DNA from: SHLQ01 sp047638715
GTDB lineage: Bacteria > Actinomycetota > Acidimicrobiia > Acidimicrobiales > SHLQ01
Assembly: GCA_047638715.1 (NCBI GenBank)
Contig: JBLIMK010000004.1
Span: forward strand, 8,658 to 72,657
Length of the DNA stretch: 64,000 nt
Direction of reading: 5' to 3'
This document shows, in pieces, positions 1 to 7,569 of this stretch. The notes below the pieces were generated by a model, which did no database searches, had not been told where the DNA came from, and saw nothing but the letters and a program-made list of their open reading frames with translations. Numbering within the stretch: position 1 is the first letter of the stretch; each line of letters opens with the position of its first letter. The translations under genes were made by a program, and so were the position numbers.

Positions 1-315
1 AAGGGCGTCGACATGTCTGAGAACGCTCAAGCAATGGAATCATTCCGGACGAACGAGCACGGCCAGCACTTCCTCGGGACCGCGCACACGCTCGCGAACT
101 TTGAGACCGCCTTCTACCGCAGCAGCGTTTCGGACAACAACAGTTACGAACAGTGGCTTGAGGATGGCAGCAGCACCGCAGCTCAACGAGCAAACGCGAC
201 GTGGAAGCAGATGCTCAACGACTACGAAGCGCCAGCGATCGACTCGGCTCGCGTCGAGGAAATGGACGAGTACATCGCGAAACGAAAAGGTGAGATGCCC
301 GACGCGATTGGGTAG
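1..315 (+). CDS. MttB-family (trimethylamine/glycine betaine-type) methyltransferase, C-terminal fragment
   Basis: The reading frame is open from the first base of the window, so this is only the last 104 codons of a gene that begins upstream. The visible end has the family's C-terminal pattern: a GQHFLGTAHT stretch, then FETAFYR, YEQWLEDGS and AAQRANATWKQML, finishing in a charged helix. Members of the MttB superfamily move a methyl group from a methylated amine or betaine to a corrinoid protein; bacterial non-pyrrolysine members often act on glycine betaine-like substrates. Substrate and corrinoid partner cannot be judged from this fragment. It converges on the CCC1-type gene, with 52 nt between the stops. 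Confidence 0.8.
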   Translation, partial: KGVDMSENAQAMESFRTNEHGQHFLGTAHTLANFETAFYRSSVSDNNSYEQWLEDGSSTAAQRANATWKQMLNDYEAPAIDSARVEEMDEYIAKRKGEMPDAIG

Positions 316-367
316 CCGGTTTTCCGGGCTTCACCTGGTCGCTCGTGTCCCGCTCGGGAAATCCCGC

Positions 368-1141
368 CTATGCGATGGTTGTGCCGAGGAGCGTGCCGAT
401 CGCGAACGTGATCGCACATGCGCCAGCGGCCCAGGTGACTTGACGCATCGCGGTTCGTACTCGTGAACGTTCGGTGAAACGGGCGAGCAAGACGCCGACG
501 AGAGCTGCGGCGACGAGACCAACAACTACCGATGCGATCATGGCGGCGGTACCCTCGGCCAAGAACCACGGGATCAGCGGAAGAATGGCACCTATTCCGA
601 AGGCTACAAACGAGCTCGATGCTGCACCGACCGGGTCGCCGATGTCATCGGGGTTGACGCCGAGTTCTTCTCGGGCATGGACTTCCAACGCGACCTCAGG
701 GTCTTCGTGTACTGCGGTTGCCAATTCGAGCGCTAAGTCTCGATCGAGTCCGCGGTTGGTATAGATCGCCTGCAATTCGCGCAGCTCACCGGTTGGGTTA
801 TTCGCCAACGATTCCCGCTCGATCCTCAGCTCGCGTTCGATGAGTTCGTTCTGCGCCTTCATCGACACGTATTCCCCTGCAGCCATCGACGTCGCTCCGG
901 CGAGGAGGCCAGAGACGCCTGCGATCATGACGCTGCTCGATCCCGCATCGGTGCCCGATGCTGCCGCAACGCCCAAAATCAATGCGACGTTAGACACCAA
1001 CCCGTCGCTAATCCCAAAAATGGCTGCCCGAGCTGCACCGCCCTGGATGTCTCGGTGATCGTGCACCATGTGAGAATGCACGTGGTCTCGGTGATCAGGC
1101 TCTGCGTCGTGATCATGATCATGGTCGTGCGTCTCGGACAT
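368..1141 (-). CDS. VIT1/CCC1-family iron/manganese transporter with histidine-rich N-terminus
   Basis: A 257-residue membrane protein of the VIT1/CCC1 family, which moves Fe2+ or Mn2+ out of the cytosol. Helix pairs near residues 45-95 and 180-255 flank a charged cytoplasmic stretch with the family's ELRELQAIY and EDPEVALEVHAREELG segments. The first ~35 residues are packed with His and Asp (HDHDHDHD and later HVHSHMVHDHRD), a likely metal-binding tail. A longer reading frame reaches 1237, but 1141 is preferred because a TAAGGT hexamer lies 7 nt before this ATG and the extra N-terminus looks non-native. It is divergent from the iron-importer operon, which fits a metal-homeostasis role. Confidence 0.88.
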   Translation of the reverse strand: MSETHDHDHDHDAEPDHRDHVHSHMVHDHRDIQGGAARAAIFGISDGLVSNVALILGVAAASGTDAGSSSVMIAGVSGLLAGATSMAAGEYVSMKAQNELIERELRIERESLANNPTGELRELQAIYTNRGLDRDLALELATAVHEDPEVALEVHAREELGVNPDDIGDPVGAASSSFVAFGIGAILPLIPWFLAEGTAAMIASVVVGLVAAALVGVLLARFTERSRVRTAMRQVTWAAGACAITFAIGTLLGTTIA

Positions 1142-1148
1142 AGCTCGA

Positions 1149-1154
1149 ACCTTA
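1149..1154 (-). promoter_or_regulatory. Candidate leaderless -10 element for the CCC1-type gene
   Basis: TAAGGT read on the minus strand ends 7 nt before the ATG at 1141, so transcription would start at or next to the start codon. No Shine-Dalgarno sequence is visible. Confidence 0.5.
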
Positions 1155-1247
1155 CCCACGCGGCGACTCAGCACCGGTGCCCCGGGGTGCCTGATCTTTG
1201 GCGACAAGCGAAGCAAGACATCTGTGAAAAGTGCCACACACAGAATG

Positions 1248-1265
1248 TGTTAGGCATGCTTTACA
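1248..1265. promoter_or_regulatory. Imperfect 18-bp palindrome, candidate metal-regulator operator
   Basis: TGTTAGGCATGCTTTACA has seven of nine arm positions paired around a GCATGC core. It overlaps the putative -35 element of the importer operon, so a bound repressor would block transcription. A DtxR-family regulator is encoded at the far end of this operon. Assigning the site to that regulator is inference; the match to the classical 19-bp DtxR/IdeR box is only partial. Confidence 0.5.
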
Positions 1266-1289
1266 ACAATTGGATTTAGTGCGTATGAT
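1260..1289 (+). promoter_or_regulatory. Promoter of the ferric importer operon
   Basis: TTTACA (1260-1265) and TATGAT (1284-1289) are separated by 18 bp, close to the sigma-70 consensus. The -10 ends 7 nt before the ATG at 1297, so the transcript should be leaderless. The -35 lies inside the 1248-1265 palindrome. Confidence 0.6.
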
Positions 1290-1296
1290 TCTCTAC

Positions 1297-2370
1297 ATGA
1301 ATTACAATATTCTTCCCCCCGTATTGGCCCTCGCTCTGCTCACCACGGCTTGTGGCGGCGTAGCAACCATCCCCAACAGTCTCGACGGCGCTGCCGCCGC
1401 GATCTACTCCGACGATTGTTCCGAGACGACCGGCGAACAGGTCACGATCTACAGCGGCCGGAGCAAGGACCTCATTGAGCCGGCGCTCGACGCGTTCGAA
1501 TGTGCCACCGGCATCTCCACCGTCACGAACTTCGGCGACCCAACCGACCTTGCTCTGAATCTCGTCGAAGAAGGCGACCGCACCCCAGCCGATGTGTTTC
1601 TCTCTAAGTCGCCCGGTGCGGTCGGGTTTCTCCAGAACGCGGGAGTGCTTCGGGAGCTCAGCAGCGACGTCACCGACCTCGTGGCCGACGAGAACACCGC
1701 AGCGAGCGGAACGTGGGTTGGCATCACCGGCCGCCAGCGCGTGCTCGTCTACAACATCGACCTCGTCGATGCCTCCGACCTTCCTTCCTCGATACTTGAA
1801 CTCACGGACGAGAAGTACCGCGGCAAGGTGGGGATCCCCGCCGGCAACGGCTCATTCCAAGACTGGTTCACGGTCTTTCGGGCTCAGCACGGCGACGACG
1901 TAGCAACTGCGTGGATAAACGACATGGTCGCGAACGAAGCAATCGTTACCGAGTCGAACCGCCCGACCGTCGATGCCGTCGGCCGTGGCGAGTTCGAATT
2001 CGGACTGGTGAACCACTACTACAACTATCAGGAAGTAGCCGCGCTCGGCGATGCCCACCGAGCGCTGAACCACACGTTCGCGGCAGACGACATTGGCTCG
2101 CTGGTCATCGTGACCGCAGCTGGCGTAACGACCAACTCGGACAACGTCGACGAAGCCGAAGAACTCATCTCGTTCCTGCTCTCCGAAGGCGCACAAACGT
2201 ACTTCACCACAGACACCCTCGAATATCCGCTTAGCGCCAACGTCGAGCCAGCCGACGTTCTTCCTCCCCTCGGCGATGACGGTGCCGACTTCGATGTGAA
2301 GTTCGACGATCTCGGTGACGGACTCCAACGGACGATCGAAATTATTGAAGCGAGCGGCATCAACGGATGA
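1297..2370 (+). CDS. Iron ABC transporter substrate-binding lipoprotein (FbpA/FutA type)
   Basis: A 357-residue exported binding protein. The N-terminus is a lipoprotein signal ending in the lipobox LTTAC, so the mature protein would be anchored to the outer face of the membrane. After a linker come VTIYSGRSKDLIEPALDAFE, then GKVGIPAGNGSF and the C-lobe NHYYNYQEV, whose adjacent tyrosines match the iron ligands of ferric-binding proteins. An upstream in-frame GTG at 1231 exists, but 1297 is chosen because the lipoprotein signal starts there and the -10 sits just before it. The stop overlaps the permease start by 4 nt (ATGA). Ferric iron is the likely cargo by family. Confidence 0.9.
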   Translation: MNYNILPPVLALALLTTACGGVATIPNSLDGAAAAIYSDDCSETTGEQVTIYSGRSKDLIEPALDAFECATGISTVTNFGDPTDLALNLVEEGDRTPADVFLSKSPGAVGFLQNAGVLRELSSDVTDLVADENTAASGTWVGITGRQRVLVYNIDLVDASDLPSSILELTDEKYRGKVGIPAGNGSFQDWFTVFRAQHGDDVATAWINDMVANEAIVTESNRPTVDAVGRGEFEFGLVNHYYNYQEVAALGDAHRALNHTFAADDIGSLVIVTAAGVTTNSDNVDEAEELISFLLSEGAQTYFTTDTLEYPLSANVEPADVLPPLGDDGADFDVKFDDLGDGLQRTIEIIEASGING

Positions 2371-3953
2371 CCAATACGGCGAGGGCGCCACGAGCTCCGC
2401 TGCCCCTCCGGGCTCTTGCAGCCGTTGCGAGCATCTTGCTCGCTGGCCCCGCTGCGTATCTGATCATCCGGAACTTCACTTCCGACGCCGATCCAATCGG
2501 GCTCCTGTTCTCTGAACAAACGCGGGGCCCATTGTGGAGGACCGTGAAGTTGGCGACGCTGGTGAGTCTTAGCTCTGGCGTAATTGGGGTGGGCCTCGCC
2601 TGGCTCACCAGCCGGACCGATCTCCCGATGCGCAAGACGTTTCGGATCCTCCTGACATTGCCGCTCGTCTACCCGACGTTCCTCGGCGCAGCGGCCTTAG
2701 TACGCACCCTCAATCCCGGTGGCCTCATCAACAACGCCCTAACCACCGTCGGGATCGATCGAACACCCACGCTCGGAGGACTCTGGGGCGCATGGCTCGT
2801 GCTCACGATGTTTACCTACCCCTACGTCTATTTGCCCGTCGCTGCGCGATTCTCGAAGTTGCCCGGCTCGATCGAGCAATCGGCACGACTTCTTGGCAAT
2901 AGCGCCTTCCACGTCTTTCGACGAATCATCCTCCCCCAAGCGTCGGGCTCGATCGCTGCCGGGATGCTCCTCGTGTTCCTCTATGCAATTTCGGATTTTG
3001 GGGCGGTGTCGATCTTGCGTTACGACACTCTGACGAGGGCCATCGAAGCGAATCAGCTCAACCGACCTGTCGCACTCGCACTGAGCCTTCTCCTCCTCGT
3101 TATCGCCGGGATCGTCGTGCTCGCTGAACGTGCCGCGCAACGCCGGCGTCGGCCAGGCACCACCATCCGTTCGGACCGGGCAGCGAAGGTTCAACTCGGC
3201 CGAGCACGAATACCCGCCTTTGTCGTCGCAAGCCTGATCGCCCTGTTGTCACTCGGTGCGCCACTCGCTGCGATCATCGACTGGAGTGTTCGTGGCCTCG
3301 CCCAAGGACGCACTCTCACAATCGACACTGGCGAAGTCGCGCGCGTCACGTGGCACACGCTTGCGGTCAGCGCTGTCGCTGCCCTGGCCACAGTGCTCCT
3401 CGTCCTCCCAATCGCCGTGCTCTATGGTCGCTACCGATCTCGGATCGGGGCCGTCGGAAACGCAGTTGCGATATCCACCTTCGCGCTCCCCGGGATTCTG
3501 GTCGCCCTCGCAGGCACCTTCTTCATCCGACAGACCAACTGGACCTTCAACACCTTCCACAACACGATGGTGGTGCTCATCTTCGCCTACGTCGTCCGAT
3601 TCGCAGCGCTTGCCATGGGAACGTCCCTCCTTGCGGTGCTCGCTGTCCCCGATCGGATGCGTGACGCGTCACAAACCCTTGGAGCGACGGGGTTTCGAAG
3701 ATTCGTGAGCGTCGACCTCCCGCTAATGGCACCTGGCCTTCTCGCTGCCGGCGGACTCGTACTGCTGTCGGTCATGAAGGAGCTACCGATCAGCTTGCTG
3801 CTGTCGCCGTTCGAGTTCGAGACGCTCTCAACTCGAATATTCAGCACCTTCAACGAGTCGTTCGTGACCGAAGCAGGCCTAATGGCACTCGCTCTCGTCG
3901 GTCTCTCGTTCGTGGCGACGTGGTTCTTGGTGATCCGCCCTAGCGAGCGGTAA
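2367..3953 (+). CDS. Iron ABC transporter permease, fused two-domain (FbpB/FutB type)
   Basis: A 528-residue integral membrane protein with two tandem binding-protein-dependent permease domains, roughly residues 40-260 and 320-528, as expected for FbpB-type ferric permeases that act as a single polypeptide. Each half has the cytoplasmic coupling loop, for example ARLLGNSAFHVFRRIILP in the first and ASQTLGATGFRRFVSVDLP in the second. It follows the binding protein with a 4-nt overlap and is probably translationally coupled. No ATPase gene follows: the next gene is convergent and its 3' end overlaps this one by 14 nt, so the energising subunit must be encoded elsewhere. Confidence 0.92.
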   Translation: MTNTARAPRAPLPLRALAAVASILLAGPAAYLIIRNFTSDADPIGLLFSEQTRGPLWRTVKLATLVSLSSGVIGVGLAWLTSRTDLPMRKTFRILLTLPLVYPTFLGAAALVRTLNPGGLINNALTTVGIDRTPTLGGLWGAWLVLTMFTYPYVYLPVAARFSKLPGSIEQSARLLGNSAFHVFRRIILPQASGSIAAGMLLVFLYAISDFGAVSILRYDTLTRAIEANQLNRPVALALSLLLLVIAGIVVLAERAAQRRRRPGTTIRSDRAAKVQLGRARIPAFVVASLIALLSLGAPLAAIIDWSVRGLAQGRTLTIDTGEVARVTWHTLAVSAVAALATVLLVLPIAVLYGRYRSRIGAVGNAVAISTFALPGILVALAGTFFIRQTNWTFNTFHNTMVVLIFAYVVRFAALAMGTSLLAVLAVPDRMRDASQTLGATGFRRFVSVDLPLMAPGLLAAGGLVLLSVMKELPISLLLSPFEFETLSTRIFSTFNESFVTEAGLMALALVGLSFVATWFLVIRPSER

Positions 3954-4614
3954 CGACGATTCGTTCACCGGCGAACGGTCCAATGCCGAATGGCCGTCCG
4001 TCGACCTCGACAGTCGTGGTGCCGTCTGGAGCCACTGCTCGGACAATGCCCGATTGACCAGGGGTAACACCAACCTCTTCGAGGTATTCGAGAAGACCCG
4101 GCTCGAATTCGAGTTCCTCGGGAATCCGTTGGACGGTGAAGACGTCGCCCTCTTTCATGAGGCCGAGAACCGTTGCATCGATGGGACGCTTGTAGTCCGA
4201 ACCCGGAATTGGATTGCCGTGCGGACAGGTCGTTGGATTTCCTAAGACGCGAGTGAGCGCTTGTTCAACGACGGGGCTGATCACGTGCTCCCATTTACCA
4301 GCTTCATGGTGCGCCTCCGCCCAGCTCAGATCGAGCATGTCGGTAAGGAAGCGTTCGGCTAGTCGGTGACGACGCACGACCTGCTGTGCGAGCGTCATGC
4401 CGTCGTCGGACAAGCTCAGTTCGCCCGTTCCGTCGACGTTCACCAGGCCTTCACGTTCCATCTTTCGGATCATCTCGGATACGGCGGGACGAGAGACTTT
4501 GAGACGCTCGGCAATACGCGCCTGTATTACGTCGAGTCCGTCCTCGCTCAATTCAAAGATCGTTTCGCAGTACTCTTCGAAGGCGGGGTGGTATTCGGGA
4601 GCTTCATAGACCAC
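3940..4614 (-). CDS. DtxR/MntR-family metal-dependent transcriptional regulator
   Basis: A 224-residue regulator. Residues ~10-70 form the winged helix (ARIAERLKVSRPAVSEMIRK), residues ~75-145 the dimerisation and metal-binding domain (AHHEAGKWEHVIS and CPHGNPIPG), and the last ~75 residues an SH3/FeoA-like domain. By eye alignment the usual primary-site Cys (DtxR position 102) is Gly and the position-10 Met is Glu, which is closer to manganese-sensing MntR, so iron versus manganese is open. The gene starts at GTG 4614 behind a TAGTCT hexamer and converges on the importer operon, its likely target. The SH3/FeoA tail is typical of the longer actinobacterial members. Confidence 0.9.
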   Translation of the reverse strand: MVYEAPEYHPAFEEYCETIFELSEDGLDVIQARIAERLKVSRPAVSEMIRKMEREGLVNVDGTGELSLSDDGMTLAQQVVRRHRLAERFLTDMLDLSWAEAHHEAGKWEHVISPVVEQALTRVLGNPTTCPHGNPIPGSDYKRPIDATVLGLMKEGDVFTVQRIPEELEFEPGLLEYLEEVGVTPGQSGIVRAVAPDGTTTVEVDGRPFGIGPFAGERIVVTAR

Positions 4615-4621
4615 GATCCTC

Positions 4622-4627
4622 AGACTA
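4622..4627 (-). promoter_or_regulatory. Candidate leaderless -10 element for the DtxR-family gene
   Basis: TAGTCT on the minus strand lies 7 nt before the GTG at 4614. It is 7 bp from the oppositely oriented -10 of the PabB-PabC gene. Confidence 0.5.
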
Positions 4628-4634
4628 GCTGCCG

Positions 4635-4640
4635 TAGATT
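4635..4640 (+). promoter_or_regulatory. Candidate leaderless -10 element for pabB-pabC
   Basis: TAGATT lies 6 nt before the ATG at 4647. The intergenic gap is only 32 nt, so the two divergent promoters must overlap. Confidence 0.5.
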
Positions 4641-4646
4641 GACAAC

Positions 4647-6377
4647 ATGGTTCCGGGTTCGACCAGTCTCTCCACCGGTGTGCTGCGTTTTGGCGACGAA
4701 CGTGGCTGGTTACGGTTCGATGACCCGATCGAAACGGTCACGATCTGGAGCCTTGACGAGGTTCTTCCAGCGCTTCAAAAAGCCGAAGATGCAACGGCCG
4801 CAGGCCACTGGGTTGTCGGTCTTTTGAGCTACGACGCTGGGCCAGCGTTCGACGCCGCCGTGGCAAGCCAACGAGATCCGGACACGCCGCTGCTCGCCTA
4901 TGGCATCTTCGCGGGCGCTGACGAAAGCCCTGGACCGCTCGATGGGGTCTTCGAGATCAGCGAATGGACTCCTGACCAGAGCGAAGAGGACTACAGCAAA
5001 GCAATCGCCAAGGTTCGCGAGTTCATCCGATCCGGCGAGACCTACCAGGTCAACTACACCGTCCGTCGACACGCAACGTTTTGGGGCAGCGCGGAAGGAC
5101 TATTCGCATCACTTGCGCGGGCACAACGCGCGAAACACGACGCGTTCTTACACTTCGGCTCGCATGCATTGTGCAGCGCCTCCCCAGAGGTCTTCTTCAC
5201 CAGGGTCGGCAACATCGTGTCATCACGACCAATGAAGGGGACTCGACCGCGCCACTTCGACCCCGAGCTCGATGCACAAATCGTCGCCGATCTCACGTCG
5301 AGCCTGAAGGACCGTGCCGAGAACGTGATGATCGTCGACATGGTTCGAAACGACCTTGGTCGTATTGCAGACGTCGGCAGTGTCAACGTTTCTCGCCTCC
5401 TCGAGGTGGAGCACTATCCCACGGTGCACGCGATGACGTCGACGGTCGACGCGACCACCACCGCTGGTCTCGTCGAAACCCTGCGGGCCCTCTACCCGAT
5501 CGCATCTATCACCGGGGCACCGAAGTATCGAACCACCGAGATAATTGCCGAGCTCGAACAATCGGCGCGCGGCGCCTACTGCGGGTCGGTGTTTGCGTTG
5601 GCGCCCGATGGTCGCTGGGAGTTCAACGTCGTCATAAGAAGCGTGTGGCTCGACCTGGAAGCGGGCAGCGGAACCTACGGCGTCGGCGGCGGAATCGTGT
5701 GGGACTCAGAAGCGGGCAACGAGTGGGAAGAGACCGAGCACAAGTCTCGCGTCTTAGCCCGCGCTGGCAAACCCCTCAGGCTCCTCGAGACGATGGCATG
5801 GACCCCCGATGCCGGAGTGTCTCTTCGCCAGCGCCACATCAACCGGCTCCTCGACGCAGGCGACCATTTCAACATCGAGGTCGACATGGAGGTCGTGATG
5901 GACCTTCTCGACACCGTCCGGTCAGACACACCAGTGAAACTCCGGCTGCTCATCGACGCTGCAGGAATTCCTGAACTTCAGCTGGGCCCGATGCCGGCGG
6001 ACGACGGCGAGACGCGCGTTCTTCCCATCGATACCGAGCCCACAGATCCGTACGACGAATTCCTTGTCTACAAGACGACCACACGCACGCGTTACGAGGA
6101 AGCCATGGAGCGATTTCCCGACGCGCCCGATGTCATCTTGTGGAATCGGCGCGGTGAGCTCACCGAAACGTGCATTGCAAACCTCGTACTCGAGCTCGAC
6201 GGCGACCTCGTCACCCCACATCACCAAAGCGGCTTGTTGCCAGGCACGCTGCGCGAAGAGCTCCTCGATCGGGGCCAACTCGTCGAACGTTTTCTGACGC
6301 TCGACGATCTCCGCAGAGCTGACCGAGTCTTCGCGATCAATTCGGTGCGAGGCTGGGACGAAGTCAGAATCGCCTGA
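4647..6377 (+). CDS. pabB: PabB-PabC fusion: aminodeoxychorismate synthase component I with aminodeoxychorismate lyase
   Basis: A 576-residue fusion for p-aminobenzoate (folate) synthesis. The N-terminal ~365 residues are a chorismate-binding domain with GETYQVNYTVRR, SSRPMKGTRPR (the PIKGT-type lysine that distinguishes PabB from anthranilate synthase), MIVDMVRNDLGRIADVG, ITGAPKYRTTEII and GVGGGIVWDS. The C-terminal ~200 residues are a class IV aminotransferase-type domain, matching PabC, which converts aminodeoxychorismate to p-aminobenzoate and pyruvate. One chain would therefore run two successive steps; the glutaminase partner PabA is not in the window. The 3' end overlaps the convergent DUF1015 gene by 14 nt. 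Confidence 0.92.
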   Translation: MVPGSTSLSTGVLRFGDERGWLRFDDPIETVTIWSLDEVLPALQKAEDATAAGHWVVGLLSYDAGPAFDAAVASQRDPDTPLLAYGIFAGADESPGPLDGVFEISEWTPDQSEEDYSKAIAKVREFIRSGETYQVNYTVRRHATFWGSAEGLFASLARAQRAKHDAFLHFGSHALCSASPEVFFTRVGNIVSSRPMKGTRPRHFDPELDAQIVADLTSSLKDRAENVMIVDMVRNDLGRIADVGSVNVSRLLEVEHYPTVHAMTSTVDATTTAGLVETLRALYPIASITGAPKYRTTEIIAELEQSARGAYCGSVFALAPDGRWEFNVVIRSVWLDLEAGSGTYGVGGGIVWDSEAGNEWEETEHKSRVLARAGKPLRLLETMAWTPDAGVSLRQRHINRLLDAGDHFNIEVDMEVVMDLLDTVRSDTPVKLRLLIDAAGIPELQLGPMPADDGETRVLPIDTEPTDPYDEFLVYKTTTRTRYEEAMERFPDAPDVILWNRRGELTETCIANLVLELDGDLVTPHHQSGLLPGTLREELLDRGQLVERFLTLDDLRRADRVFAINSVRGWDEVRIA

Positions 6378-7569
6378 GGAAAACTCCCGAGCGAGGCTTC
6401 GGCGTCACATATGTGCTCTTGGGCGGCATGTCGAGACCTGCATCGGCCACCGCAAACACCTCCGCTGGAGTCACCGACCGCAGAATGAACAAGATCGTTC
6501 GCTCATCGGCTGATTCAACCACAGCTCCACGATTCGCCTCGAGGAAATAGCTGATCTGACCCGCCGACGTAGCGGGATCGACGCCCAGAACCGGACCGAT
6601 CACCTGCCTCTGCAACCGGACCGGATCGATCGCGTCGAGGGGCGAATCGCTCAACACCGCAGGCAAAGTTCCGGACCACCAACGCCCGGCGAGATAGACG
6701 CCGATTTGGCCCGGATCGCGTGGCAGCCCCGTCTCCAATTCAGGCTCTGGCAGCAACCCGAGGAGCTCGGTGAGTTCTTGCTCGAGCACCGCAAGGTCCT
6801 GGTCCGGTTCGATCGTGACCCGTCGGTGAAACGGATCGATGTTCAATCGGTCATCAGAGAAGAGGACACCGAGCATGTAGTCGCCGCGGGGACTGCCAAT
6901 AGATTTAGCGAGTTCGCCGGCAGCAGCAGCCCGATGATGGCCGTCCATGATATAGAGATCGTGGCCTGCAAAGGACGCCGTGAGCGTCGCGCAGTCTTGC
7001 TCGTCGTCAACCACCCATACCGCTTGCTCCAGCCCGTCGCCGGATGTGAAGCTCAGTACGGGGTCGCTGCGGTCGAGAATGGTGTTCAGGCGTGATCGGA
7101 TTGCCGGGTCGGCGCGGTAACCGAGCGCGATCGGACTTGAGTGGACCCCGAGCTGTTCGAAGTGATTCGACAGGTGTGTCGCGCGCTTCAGACTTATTTG
7201 TTCGTGGCGTTTTACCCGACCATCGAGATATCCGCTGGTTTCGATTTGACCGACGACCCCGAGTTGCACGTGGTCATCCAACGTGAGCCGATACAAGAAG
7301 AACGATGGCGTGTCGAGATCGACGAATGCCTGAGAACAAAGGATTCTCTGCAGTGCTTCGCCACCCATCTCGATCAGCCGATCGGGCGATGAATCGTCGT
7401 CGGGTCCGCCATCTCCGGGCGAACGAGTGACGAGCGTGTAGCTCTCTGGGTGGGTCTCAAGATAGTTGGTGCGTTCGGTTCCGGACATGGAATCGAACGC
7501 AGGGGCTGGCACTCGACGGGCGAACGCCGGCTTCACATACGAACCAACAAAGGGGTAGACGCCCACCAT
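6364..7569 (-). CDS. DUF1015 family protein, translationally coupled to serA
   Basis: A 401-residue cytosolic protein of the DUF1015 (COG4198) family, near full family length. It begins with the typical YPFVGSYVKPAFA/VPAPAFD segment and carries the hallmark MDGHHRAAAAGEL near residue 210, followed by GVLFSDDRLNIDPFHRRV. Its ATG overlaps the serA stop by one base (TGATG), so the two are almost certainly translated together. The DGHHR motif recalls ParB/sulfiredoxin-like serine kinases (SbnI, SerK), so a role in serine handling is attractive, but that is inference. No biochemical function is asserted. Confidence 0.85.
   Translation of the reverse strand: MVGVYPFVGSYVKPAFARRVPAPAFDSMSGTERTNYLETHPESYTLVTRSPGDGGPDDDSSPDRLIEMGGEALQRILCSQAFVDLDTPSFFLYRLTLDDHVQLGVVGQIETSGYLDGRVKRHEQISLKRATHLSNHFEQLGVHSSPIALGYRADPAIRSRLNTILDRSDPVLSFTSGDGLEQAVWVVDDEQDCATLTASFAGHDLYIMDGHHRAAAAGELAKSIGSPRGDYMLGVLFSDDRLNIDPFHRRVTIEPDQDLAVLEQELTELLGLLPEPELETGLPRDPGQIGVYLAGRWWSGTLPAVLSDSPLDAIDPVRLQRQVIGPVLGVDPATSAGQISYFLEANRGAVVESADERTILFILRSVTPAEVFAVADAGLDMPPKSTYVTPKPRSGVFLRRF

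Noticed and set aside
355..366. A terminator between the MttB-type and CCC1-type genes
   Set aside because: The CGGG/CCCG stem is only 4 bp and no T tract follows on either strand.
1248..1265. A classical DtxR/IdeR iron box
   Set aside because: Only about 11 of 19 positions match the published consensus, so I call it a palindrome of unknown regulator.
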